In this document: in pieces, positions 8,185 to 17,641 of the stretch
How the letters are laid out: every line of letters starts with the position of its first letter
Numbering within the stretch: position 1 is the stretch's first letter
Source of the DNA: Candidatus Pelagibacter sp.
GTDB taxonomy: Bacteria > Pseudomonadota > Alphaproteobacteria > Pelagibacterales > Pelagibacteraceae
DNA: 35,165 nucleotides
Reading direction: 5' to 3'
Assembly: GCA_002692055.1 (NCBI GenBank)
Contig: NZJW01000003.1
Location: 1 to 35,165, forward strand
The notes under the pieces: model-generated
The model's input: only the letters and a program-made list of their open reading frames with translations
Databases searched by the model: none
Told to the model about the DNA's origin: nothing
Program-made: the position numbers and the translations under genes

Positions 8185-10776
8185 ATGAAATTTAAATTTT
8201 TAAATAAATTATTTGGGTCAACAAATGATAGAAAAATAAACGCTCTTTTACCAATTGTTGAACAAATAAATTCAATTGAAAAAGATATAGAAAAACTATC
8301 AGACAAGCAGCTGTCAGAAAAGGCTACTGTATTAAAAGAAATTTCCAAGAATAATCTAAAGAGTGATGATATTTTACCTGAGGCATTTGCATTAGTTAGA
8401 GAGGCGAGCAAAAGAACAATTGGCCAGAGGCATTATGACGTACAATTAATGGGCGGGATTATTCTTCATCAAGGAAAAATTGCTGAAATGAAAACCGGAG
8501 AAGGAAAAACGCTAGTTGCCACGCTTTCAGCTTTTTTAAATGCATTATCGGGAAAGGGCGTTCATATAATTACTGTAAATGATTATTTAGCCAAAAGAGA
8601 TGCAGAATGGATGGGAAAGATTTATAAGTTTTTAGGTTTAACAGTTGGTTGTCTTACAAGCGAAACTCCAGATGATGAACGAAAAAAAATTTATGAGTCT
8701 GATATTGTTTATGGAACAAATAATGAATTTGCATTTGATTATTTAAGAGACAACATGAAGCTATCCTTGGAAGAAATGGTTCAAAGAGAATTTAAATATT
8801 GTATAGTTGATGAAGTGGACAGTATTCTAATTGATGAAGCAAGAACGCCTTTGATAATTTCTGGACCAGTAGAAGAGTCCTCTACAGAATATTTTTTGTG
8901 CAATAAAATTATAAACGAACTGAATGATAAGTTATATAAAATCGATGAAAAAGATAGAAATGTAACACTAAATGATCAGGGAATTGACGAAGTAGAAAAA
9001 AAACTTAAAGAGATCAATTTACTGAAAGGTGAGAATTTTTATGATCCAAGAAATTTATCTTTAGTTCATCATATAAATCAATCGTTAAAAGCGAATGTAC
9101 TTTTTCAAAGGGACAAGGATTACATAATTAAAGATAATTCAATTCAAATAATTGACGAATTTACTGGACGTGTCTTAGATGGAAGAAGATATTCTGACGG
9201 TTTGCACCAAGCAATTGAAGCTAAGGAGGGTGTACCAATTCAAAACGAAAATCAAACTTTTGCTTCTACTACTTACCAAAATTATTTTAGATTATATGAA
9301 AAACTCTCTGGAATGACAGGTACAGCTATGACAGAGGCTTCTGAGTTTTTTGATATTTATAAACTCGACGTTGTAGATATTCCAACAAATGTAAATGTTG
9401 AAAGAGAGGATTTAAATGATCAAATATATAGAACCGAGAAAGAAAAAATTACTGCTATTATTGATAATATCAAAAAATCAAATCAAAATGGCCAGCCTAT
9501 TTTAGTTGGAACAACAAGTATTGAAAAATCAGAGGAACTTTCAAGATGTTTAAAGGAAAACCATATTGCACATAATGTTCTCAACGCGAAACACCATGAG
9601 AAGGAAGCATCAATAATAGCTCAAGCAGGTAGATTAAGTTCAGTAACGATTGCAACTAATATGGCCGGACGTGGAACTGATATACAGCTTGGTGGGAATG
9701 AGGAATTAAGAAAAAAGGAGTCAAGAGATCCACAAACTGAAATAGAATTGTTTGAAAAAGAAAAGAAACAAGTCATGGAAGCTGGCGGCTTGCTTGTCAT
9801 TGGTACTGAACGACACGAAAGTCGAAGGATAGATAACCAATTGAGGGGTAGGTCGGGGCGTCAAGGAGATAAGGGGAAAACAATATTTTTTCTAAGCCTA
9901 GAAGATGATTTAATGAGAATTTTTGGTTCAGAAAGAATTGACACTATGCTTAAAAAGCTCGGATTAAAGGAGGGTGAATGCATTGATCATCCATGGATAA
10001 ATAAAGCACTTGAAAAAGCTCAACAGAAAGTTGAGGCAAGAAACTTTGAAATAAGAAAATCTCTTTTACAATTTGATGATGTTATGAGTGATCAAAGAAA
10101 AGTAATTTACGAGCAAAGGCTAGAAATCTTAAAAACTAATAATATTTACCATACTACCAATAATTTTTTCGAAGATGTGTCTAATAATATTATTGATTAT
10201 ACTCAGTTACCTGTTGAAAATTTAGATAAAAGTATTCTTAAATCAAAAATTGAGAGAATTTTAGGAAACAAATTGACTGACTCAGAAGTTGACACATTTA
10301 TTAAACTCAACAGCAAAGACAAAATAACTAAATTAAAATCAAAATTTGAGAAAAAAAGAAAAGATAGAATAAATAAAGTAGGTGATGACGTAAACAAAGA
10401 TATTGAAAAAAAAATATTTTTACAAAATCTGGATTTTGAATGGAGAAATCATTTGCAATACTTGGAACAATTAAGACAGGTTATTGGACTCAGAGGATAT
10501 GGACAAAAAAATCCAATTGATGAATACAAAAGGGAAAGTTTTTCCCTATTTCAAAATTTATTAGAAAAAATAAAAGAAAATATTGTGATTTTCTTATCAA
10601 ACATAGAGATAACAATAGCTGATCAAATGCAAGACGATTTGTCCAAAGACATTACTAAAAATCAAAGGATTGAAGGCTGTTTATTAAATGAGAACAAAAA
10701 AAACAAAATTCCTAGAAACGAAAAATGTCCAGCGACAGGTAAAAAATTTAAATCTTGTTGTGGATCTTTAATTTAA
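8185..10776 (+). CDS. secA: Preprotein translocase ATPase SecA
   Basis: MKTGEGKTLVATL Walker A, VDEVDSILIDEARTPLIISGP, GRGTDIQLGG, RRIDNQLRGRSGRQGD; 863 aa. Confidence 0.99.
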   Translation: MKFKFLNKLFGSTNDRKINALLPIVEQINSIEKDIEKLSDKQLSEKATVLKEISKNNLKSDDILPEAFALVREASKRTIGQRHYDVQLMGGIILHQGKIAEMKTGEGKTLVATLSAFLNALSGKGVHIITVNDYLAKRDAEWMGKIYKFLGLTVGCLTSETPDDERKKIYESDIVYGTNNEFAFDYLRDNMKLSLEEMVQREFKYCIVDEVDSILIDEARTPLIISGPVEESSTEYFLCNKIINELNDKLYKIDEKDRNVTLNDQGIDEVEKKLKEINLLKGENFYDPRNLSLVHHINQSLKANVLFQRDKDYIIKDNSIQIIDEFTGRVLDGRRYSDGLHQAIEAKEGVPIQNENQTFASTTYQNYFRLYEKLSGMTGTAMTEASEFFDIYKLDVVDIPTNVNVEREDLNDQIYRTEKEKITAIIDNIKKSNQNGQPILVGTTSIEKSEELSRCLKENHIAHNVLNAKHHEKEASIIAQAGRLSSVTIATNMAGRGTDIQLGGNEELRKKESRDPQTEIELFEKEKKQVMEAGGLLVIGTERHESRRIDNQLRGRSGRQGDKGKTIFFLSLEDDLMRIFGSERIDTMLKKLGLKEGECIDHPWINKALEKAQQKVEARNFEIRKSLLQFDDVMSDQRKVIYEQRLEILKTNNIYHTTNNFFEDVSNNIIDYTQLPVENLDKSILKSKIERILGNKLTDSEVDTFIKLNSKDKITKLKSKFEKKRKDRINKVGDDVNKDIEKKIFLQNLDFEWRNHLQYLEQLRQVIGLRGYGQKNPIDEYKRESFSLFQNLLEKIKENIVIFLSNIEITIADQMQDDLSKDITKNQRIEGCLLNENKKNKIPRNEKCPATGKKFKSCCGSLI

Positions 10777-11853
10777 AAAATAAAGGAAAGAAAAAATTGC
10801 CATCAAGCCCAAACATATTAATATTACGTTTCTATTTTTTACAAACACACCTTGAAAGCTGACTTGTTTAATTGATTCGAATGACACAAGATCAGGTTGC
10901 AGGTTTTCACCAATACTTTTGAATTTATCTTTTCTTTCTTGGAGTATTTCATCAGAAGATTTCAATTCATAAGATCCAATCATATTGTATAAATTATTTT
11001 TTATTTCTTTAGCCATAAACTCTGGGTTTCTATGTGCACCACCTTTAGGTTCTTGAAGAATTTGATCGATAATTTTATTTTTGTACAAATCTTGAGCTGT
11101 TAGATGCATTGCATACGCTGCGTCTTTAGATTTAGTAGCGTCCTTCCATAAAATAGATGCACAGCCTTCAGGTGAAATCACTGAATATATAGCATGTTCT
11201 AACATTAAAACTTTATTCGAGGTTGCAAGTGCAATTGCACCGCCCGACCCTCCTTCACCGATTACAACAGATATGATAGGTACTTTTAAACTTAGACAAC
11301 AATTTATAGATTGTGCTATTGCTTCGGCTTGACCCCTTTCTTCTGCACCTTTGCCAGGAAAAGCACCTGGTGTATCAATCATTGTAATCACTGGAATATT
11401 ATAGTTCTCGGCCAACCTCATTAATCGGATACACTTCCTGTACCCCTCAGGTTTCATCATTCCGAAGTTTCTATTGATTCTTGATGCTGTATCATTTCCT
11501 TTTTCTTGACCAATGACTAATACAGACTTTTTATTAATTGTAGCAAACCCTGTTATTACTGATTCGTCTTCACCAAAATTTCTATCACCTGATAACTTTT
11601 GAAAATTTTCAAAAACTGAGGATATATAAAACTCTGCTTTGGGTCTAAACTCATGCCTTGCTAACATGGTTTTTTTCCATCCATCTAAGTTTGAGTAAAT
11701 CTCATTAATTTTAGTTTTAATTTTATTTTCTATTTCAATTATTTGTGAATTTTTGACTGTTGAAAGACCATCCTCTTGATTAAATGGGTTCTTTAATTCC
11801 TCAAGGTTTTTATCAAGTGTTTCTAAGTCTTTTTCAAAATCTAAATAATTCAT
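10768..11853 (-). CDS. accA: Acetyl-CoA carboxylase carboxyltransferase subunit alpha with C-terminal hydrophobic extension
   Basis: [36 protein letters not shown], and [16 protein letters not shown] are AccA motifs. The extra tail ends [26 protein letters not shown]. Confidence 0.96.
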   Translation of the reverse strand: [361 protein letters not shown]

Positions 11854-11859
11854 TTAATT

Positions 11860-13656
11860 TTATAAGCTAAATTCATTCACTATGAATATTTTTTTAAAGT
11901 TATCATGTTTTATCTTATCAAAAACTTTTACTATTGCTAATATATCTCTAGTATAATTATTATCATTTTCATCCAAATTACTAATAAATATTGATGTTTT
12001 TATAAGAGCTTCGTCATAAGATTTTTTTTTCAAAGCATTGAAAATTTCATTTGGAATATAAACAGTGTCATTATAAATTAATTTTGAAAAAGAGCTCGGT
12101 AAATCTATTTTTTCTTTTTTTAACAAATTAATAAATGCAATATCTTTATTGGTTACTTCATATTTTTTATCTTTAATTTTTTTGTCAAAAATATTTAATA
12201 ATTTGAGTATTTTTTTTTTATTTTTTTTCGATATTTTATCATTGAAAAGTTTTTTTAACTCAGATGAATAAATAAAATTATTATCAAATTCTAAGTTTTT
12301 ATTATTTTTATTATTTTTATAAATCTCAATTTGAGTAAGGAGATTTTTATCAATAAAATCTTTTTTTATATTTGAGATTTTGATCAATTCATCAAAATAT
12401 ATTGGTTCTGCAATATTTATTAAGCCGTTTAATTTTAATTTCTCTTTTAAACTATTTAGTATTTTTAATTTAGTCTCAGGTCTTTGTGCTAACAGCATGG
12501 CTTGATATAAAATTGCATGTGACTCCGGCCTTTTTAATTTTAGTACTGCATCGTCAACACTAAAAAGTTGATTAAATGAAAAATTATACTTTTTATAAAT
12601 TTCTAGAATTTTATTACTTTGATATAGATCTTCGTTTGCTGATCTCTCTAAAAAAATAACTAAATCATTTAATCTTTTTTTTTCATCAGGGGTACTTTTG
12701 TTTAAAGTTTCTTCCAAAAGTTTATTGGCTACGCCACTTTTAAAAAAATAATTTCGCAATTGTTTTTTATTTGAAAAATCTTCAAATTGAATTTCGGTAC
12801 TATCAATTACTTTTAATGTTAAATGGGCATAAAATACATTGTTAAAATTTTTGGTACCTTTTTCTTCACTAATACCTGTCATAAAATTTATTTTATCAAT
12901 AAAAAAACTATCTACAGAATTTGTTTCACGAATTAATTCAAGTTGAGAAAGTGCTTGTTTATTTTTTTTATTATGAATTAGACAAAAAATTTTGTATTTG
13001 TCTAAATTTATATTTTGAACCGATACTCCCCTCAACTTAGTATAATTACACGCCTTATCTATCTGTCCTTGAGATAAGTAATGTAAAAATAAAAATTTAA
13101 TTAAATCTGAGTTATATTCGTTTATTTTGTTTTGTTTCACCACCTTATCGATAAGATTTACTTTCTGATTTTTAATTAACCACTTTGAAATAAAAATTAA
13201 ATGGTTCTTACCATTATCGGGAAAAGAGGTAAGATTAGTTTTTGTAAATAAAATCTTTTCCGATAAGTTGATTAAACTTTTTTTTCTGGTTTGTGATATA
13301 CTTTTAACAAAACGACTATAGGTGTCTTTATCAATGCCTGACCAAAAATTTAGACCAATTTTCGTATCTTGAGGTTCATATAATCCAAAAATAATTTCTT
13401 TGTCTTTAATTTCATTTGACTGATCGATTTTATTTATGCTTAAGTCTAGTTTCTGCTGATCAAAAATGGTTTTGGGTAACTCCTGATTTGTTATATTTTC
13501 TTGTTTTTCTTTAAATTTTTTATTATTTTCAATTTTAATTTCTTTTGATTTTTTCCAAATATCTTTTGGTTCCGCGTCAGCAGAGCTCGTAAAACTTAAT
13601 AAAATTACTAATAATAAAATAATTAATTTTTTACTTAACAGTATTAACGATATCAT
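11860..13656 (-). CDS. Exported/periplasmic protein of unknown function (598 aa), predicted largely alpha-helical
   Basis: N-terminal signal peptide-like KKLIILLLVILLSFTSSADAEP with an AxA-type site; 6 bp upstream of accA. No family recognised. Confidence 0.8.
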   Translation of the reverse strand: MISLILLSKKLIILLLVILLSFTSSADAEPKDIWKKSKEIKIENNKKFKEKQENITNQELPKTIFDQQKLDLSINKIDQSNEIKDKEIIFGLYEPQDTKIGLNFWSGIDKDTYSRFVKSISQTRKKSLINLSEKILFTKTNLTSFPDNGKNHLIFISKWLIKNQKVNLIDKVVKQNKINEYNSDLIKFLFLHYLSQGQIDKACNYTKLRGVSVQNINLDKYKIFCLIHNKKNKQALSQLELIRETNSVDSFFIDKINFMTGISEEKGTKNFNNVFYAHLTLKVIDSTEIQFEDFSNKKQLRNYFFKSGVANKLLEETLNKSTPDEKKRLNDLVIFLERSANEDLYQSNKILEIYKKYNFSFNQLFSVDDAVLKLKRPESHAILYQAMLLAQRPETKLKILNSLKEKLKLNGLINIAEPIYFDELIKISNIKKDFIDKNLLTQIEIYKNNKNNKNLEFDNNFIYSSELKKLFNDKISKKNKKKILKLLNIFDKKIKDKKYEVTNKDIAFINLLKKEKIDLPSSFSKLIYNDTVYIPNEIFNALKKKSYDEALIKTSIFISNLDENDNNYTRDILAIVKVFDKIKHDNFKKIFIVNEFSL

Positions 13657-13780
13657 TTGATAATTTTTTTTTACTTTTTTCTGAAACAGGAGAAATGTCT
13701 AAATAATTTACTAAATACATTGCTCCGTAAATTATTATAAAAAATGGTAAAATTTTTCTAAATATAAGTTTTTTAATCAT
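13631..13780 (-). CDS. Putative 49-aa single-TM membrane protein (sORF absent from the supplied track)
   Basis: Manual translation: MIKKLIFRKILPFFIIIYGAMYLVNYLDISPVSEKSKKKLSNDIVNTVK*. Basic N-terminus, one hydrophobic helix, and a 26-bp overlap with the start of the 598-aa CDS. Confidence 0.55.
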   Translation of the reverse strand: MIKKLIFRKILPFFIIIYGAMYLVNYLDISPVSEKSKKKLSNDIVNTVK

Positions 13781-13844
13781 TTAATTATGTTTTATAAACA
13801 TTTAAGTCAAAAATATGATAATAAATTACTAATATTCACACATA

Positions 13845-14348
13845 ATGTTAAAAACAATAGTTTTAATCGGCATGATGGGGTCAGGTAAAACATCTGTGGG
13901 TAAAGAGTTGGCCAAAAAGTTAAATCTTGAATTTGTTGATATCGACCATGAGATAGAAAAAAAGTACGAAAAGTCTGTGTCTGAAATTTTTAAAATAAAT
14001 GGTGAACAATTTTTCAGAAAGATAGAGGAAAATATGTCCTGCAAATTTATTGATGGTAAACCAGGTGTTATTTCTTTGGGTGGAGGAGGCTATATAAATA
14101 AAAAAATAAGAAATAAGATTAAGACAAATGGTATATCAGTATGGATCAACCCAAGTTTAGAAAATATTTATCACAGGATAAATAAATCCACAAATAAAAG
14201 GCCACTTTTAGACTATAAAAATCTTAAAAAAACGATTAAAGAAATTTACGATGTTAGAAAACCAATATATAAAAAAGCTGATCATATAATTAAAACTAAA
14301 TCCGATAACAAAAAAATAATTGTAGAAAAAATTATTAAAAAATTATGA
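13845..14348 (+). CDS. aroK: Shikimate kinase
   Basis: LIGMMGSGKTSVGKELAKKL Walker A, FVDIDHEIE, VISLGGGGYI; followed by aroB with a 4-bp overlap. Confidence 0.96.
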   Translation: MLKTIVLIGMMGSGKTSVGKELAKKLNLEFVDIDHEIEKKYEKSVSEIFKINGEQFFRKIEENMSCKFIDGKPGVISLGGGGYINKKIRNKIKTNGISVWINPSLENIYHRINKSTNKRPLLDYKNLKKTIKEIYDVRKPIYKKADHIIKTKSDNKKIIVEKIIKKL

Positions 14349-15457
14349 AAACGTTATTTGTAAAAACAAAAGTAAAAAATTATCCAATATTTATTGGGCA
14401 TAATATTTTCAATAAATTTCGAAAATACCAAAAGGTATATTTGAAAAACACCAATAATATATTAGTGGTTAGTACAAAAAAAATTCCTGAAAAATATTTA
14501 GTAAAGTTAAAGAAAAATATTAAAGGTGTTAAAACATATACAGTAATTTTGCCTGATGGTGAAAAAATTAAAAATAATAATTATGTCGTGCAAATTACAG
14601 ATTTACTTTCTAAGTACAACTTTAATCGTAATGATTGTATTATTTCTATCGGTGGTGGTGTCGTTGGAGATTTATCAGGATATGTAGCCAGCATATATAA
14701 AAGAGGAATAAACTTGGTTCAAATACCAACAACACTTTTATCTCAAGTGGACTCCGCAGTTGGTGGTAAAACTGGAATAAACAATAATTACGGAAAAAAC
14801 ATTATTGGAACTTTTTATCAACCGAATTTTGTTCTTATTGACTCAGTAACGTTAAGTACATTACCAAAAAGAGAAATGTCAGCCGGATTTGCAGAAATAT
14901 TAAAGTACTCTTTAATATTAGATAAAAAATTTTTTAATTGGCTTTGTTTAAAGGGTAATTTAATTCTTAAAAAAAGAAGTAAGAATGAAATTTTAATAGC
15001 AATACATAAAAGTTGTACATATAAAGCTGGTGTCGTTAAAAAGGATGAGTTTGAAAATAGTCATAGGGCAATTTTAAACTTCGGTCATACATTTGCGCAT
15101 GCTATTGAGACTGCATCAAATTATTCAAAAAAAATTATTCACGGTGAAGCGGTCCTTATCGGTATGATGCTTGCGTCGAGATTGTCAAATCGTTTAGGTT
15201 ACTTAAAAAATAAAGATCTGAAAGATATAAAAGATATTTATAAAAAGTTAGGATTAAATTTTAAATATAAAAAATTTGTTACTAATAAAAATAAAAATAA
15301 TATTTTTAAAATAATGATTAATGATAAGAAGTCTTTAGGAGAGAAAATAAAAATTATATTATTAAAAAAAATTGGGGTTTCTTTTATAAAAGAAACCACC
15401 TTAAAAAATAGTTTCATACCCCTGATACTAAAAGATATTAAAAATGGACATTACTAA
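14345..15457 (+). CDS. aroB: 3-dehydroquinate synthase
   Basis: SIGGGVVGDLSGYVASIYKRGINLVQIPTTLLSQVDSAVGGKTGIN; NFGHTFAHAIE. Confidence 0.97.
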   Translation: MKTLFVKTKVKNYPIFIGHNIFNKFRKYQKVYLKNTNNILVVSTKKIPEKYLVKLKKNIKGVKTYTVILPDGEKIKNNNYVVQITDLLSKYNFNRNDCIISIGGGVVGDLSGYVASIYKRGINLVQIPTTLLSQVDSAVGGKTGINNNYGKNIIGTFYQPNFVLIDSVTLSTLPKREMSAGFAEILKYSLILDKKFFNWLCLKGNLILKKRSKNEILIAIHKSCTYKAGVVKKDEFENSHRAILNFGHTFAHAIETASNYSKKIIHGEAVLIGMMLASRLSNRLGYLKNKDLKDIKDIYKKLGLNFKYKKFVTNKNKNNIFKIMINDKKSLGEKIKIILLKKIGVSFIKETTLKNSFIPLILKDIKNGHY

Positions 15458-16709
15458 ATATTTACCAATATTATACATAACCATTTTAATTGTAATTTCC
15501 GGTATGTTTTCAGGATCAGAAACCTCTGTTACATCGGTCAATCGTAGTAAAATTCATAAATTGGCCAATAAAGGTGATAAAAAAGCAAAAAAATTATTAA
15601 ATTTAATTGATAATAAAACTGACCTAATCAGTTCTATATTAGTTGGCAATAATATTGTAAATATTTTTGCGTCTGTTTTAGCCACCGCTGTACTGATTGA
15701 GTATTTCGGTAGCGATGGAATTGTTTATTCCACTATTGTTATGACTTGTTTAATTGTAGTTTTTGCAGAAGTATTACCAAAAAATATTGCTTTAATTAAA
15801 GCAGAAAGATTTGCACTTTTTTTTTCTAGTCCTTTAACTATTTTTGTAAAACTATTTTATCCTATCATACAAATTTTGAAGGCTCTCAATCAAATAATAT
15901 ATAAAATATTTGGTATTGATCAAAAGAACAATGATTTCTCAGCGACAGAAAATATTAGAGATATAATTGATATGCATGAAGACGAGGGTGATCTTCATAA
16001 AGATGAGAGTAACATGATTAATGCAATACTAGATCTAAAAGAAATTACTGTAGAAAAAATTATGACACATAGAAAAAATATATACTCCTTGGATATGAGT
16101 GAACAAAATAAAGTTTATGAGAAAATTGCAAAAAGTTCTTTTAGCCGAATACCTATTTGGGAAGCAAATCCAAATAATATCTTGGGCATTATTCATGCCA
16201 AAAATATCCTAACTAATTTGGATAATTCTGGAAAAATTAAAATAGATAAAATTAAAAATAGTATAATCAAGCCATGGTTTATACCTGAAACAACCAAGGT
16301 AAAGGATCAGCTGAATGAATTTATAAATAGGAAAGAAAAAATTGCTTTCGTAGTTGATGAATATGGTGAGTTAATGGGTCTTATATCGCTTGAAGACATT
16401 ATAGAAGAAATTGTAGGTAATATTTTTGACGAAAAAGATTCATCAACAATAGGAATAAGGAGAATTAATGATTATCAATATCGTATAAGAGGAGATGTAA
16501 ACATTAGAGATATAAATAGAGAGTTGGATTTAAAACTACCAGATAATAATGCCTCGACACTTGCTGGTTATATTATTTATAAAACAGAAGCGTTACCAGA
16601 AGTGGGTCAGACATTTAAATTCAATAATATTATCTATGAAATACTAAATAAAAATAAAAATCAAATAACTCAAATTAAAGTTTTTTTAGACTATTCTACT
16701 AATGACTAA
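15444..16709 (+). CDS. CNNM/HlyC/CorC family transporter (DUF21, CBS pair, CorC/HlyC C-terminal domain)
   Basis: N-terminal TM DUF21 region (MFSGSETSVTSVNRSK), CBS motifs (FSRIPIWEANPNNILGIIHAKNIL, AFVVDEYGELMGLISLEDIIEEIVGNIFDE), and the CorC_HlyC domain. Confidence 0.92.
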   Translation: MDITKYLPILYITILIVISGMFSGSETSVTSVNRSKIHKLANKGDKKAKKLLNLIDNKTDLISSILVGNNIVNIFASVLATAVLIEYFGSDGIVYSTIVMTCLIVVFAEVLPKNIALIKAERFALFFSSPLTIFVKLFYPIIQILKALNQIIYKIFGIDQKNNDFSATENIRDIIDMHEDEGDLHKDESNMINAILDLKEITVEKIMTHRKNIYSLDMSEQNKVYEKIAKSSFSRIPIWEANPNNILGIIHAKNILTNLDNSGKIKIDKIKNSIIKPWFIPETTKVKDQLNEFINRKEKIAFVVDEYGELMGLISLEDIIEEIVGNIFDEKDSSTIGIRRINDYQYRIRGDVNIRDINRELDLKLPDNNASTLAGYIIYKTEALPEVGQTFKFNNIIYEILNKNKNQITQIKVFLDYSTND

Positions 16710-16959
16710 TAATTTGAATTTCTAAAGCATGAATATAACTTTTCATTTCTTCTGATAAACATTGATAAATTTTTTGATGAGCTTGAACTCTCGATAATTC
16801 ATGTAAGTCTTTGTCTTTTATAATGATTTTAAAGTGACTGTTGCCATTTTTCGGTGATGATAAATGTTTCTCGTGTAAATAAGAATTATTTATAACATCA
16901 ACGTTTGTCAATCCTAAAATATTTAGTAATTTTTCTTTAATTTGTGTTTCAGCATTCAT
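16699..16959 (-). CDS. BolA family protein
   Basis: About 86 aa. SHFKIIIKDKDLHELSRVQAHQKIYQCLSEEMKSYIHALEIQI matches the BolA fold signature. Confidence 0.9.
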   Translation of the reverse strand: MNAETQIKEKLLNILGLTNVDVINNSYLHEKHLSSPKNGNSHFKIIIKDKDLHELSRVQAHQKIYQCLSEEMKSYIHALEIQIISH

Positions 16960-16984
16960 TTTTTTTTTATATTATATATCATTA

Positions 16985-17641
16985 ATGAAAAAAAACTGTG
17001 AAAATAAAAATTGCTCAGAGCGCGGCTTTAAAAAAGCTCTTGTAAGAGATAGAAAAAATAAAGAGTATAAAGTTTTATGTATCTCTCATTATAAAGAATA
17101 TATTGATAGTCAAAATTTAAAATGTGATTGGAAGCCGTGTGTAAAACTTGGTGAGTTTAAGGCGCCGGCTAAGCAAGGTGATAAATTTCTGTGGTTCTGT
17201 GAAGAACATATTAAAGAATATAATAAAAAATGGGATTTTTTTGAAGGAATGTCACAAATAGAAATTGAGGACTTTATATTTAAAGATATTATCGGTCATA
17301 GAAAAACACAAAAATTTGGTTCAAGAGATAATTTCTTTCAAAAGCTGTGGGATAATGCCATTGAAGATGAATTACTAAATATATCAAAATTTAAAAAAAC
17401 AATAGACCAAGAAAACCAGAAATATACAGAGAAGCAAATTATTGCTTTGAAGAAAATGGAATTGAGACCTAATATTTCTTGGATTACTATTAAAGAGCAA
17501 TTCAAAAAACTTGTGAAAAAATATCACCCTGATATGAATGCTGGCAATAAAAAGTATGAAGAAAAACTTAAAGAAATAACAATTGCATATTCATATTTAA
17601 AAACGTCGCTAAACAATAAACAAAAGGTAATAAAAATTTAA
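16985..17641 (+). CDS. J-domain protein with N-terminal Cys/His-rich region
   Basis: C-terminal HPD motif (LVKKYHPDMNAG...EITIAYSYLK). N-terminal CENKNC...CISH and CDWKPC...CEEH pairs. Sits upstream of cobS, as in alphaproteobacteria. Confidence 0.88.
   Translation: MKKNCENKNCSERGFKKALVRDRKNKEYKVLCISHYKEYIDSQNLKCDWKPCVKLGEFKAPAKQGDKFLWFCEEHIKEYNKKWDFFEGMSQIEIEDFIFKDIIGHRKTQKFGSRDNFFQKLWDNAIEDELLNISKFKKTIDQENQKYTEKQIIALKKMELRPNISWITIKEQFKKLVKKYHPDMNAGNKKYEEKLKEITIAYSYLKTSLNNKQKVIKI

Noticed and set aside
8106-8411. 101-aa - strand ORF
   Set aside because: Antisense to the secA 5' end and the intergenic region; Ser/Phe-rich translation typical of the reverse of AT-rich coding DNA.
10203-10397. 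64-aa - strand ORF
   Set aside because: Antisense within secA; Leu/Ser/Phe-rich shadow ORF.
13829-14044. 71-aa - strand ORF
   Set aside because: Antisense to the aroK 5' end; aroK is clearly the real gene.
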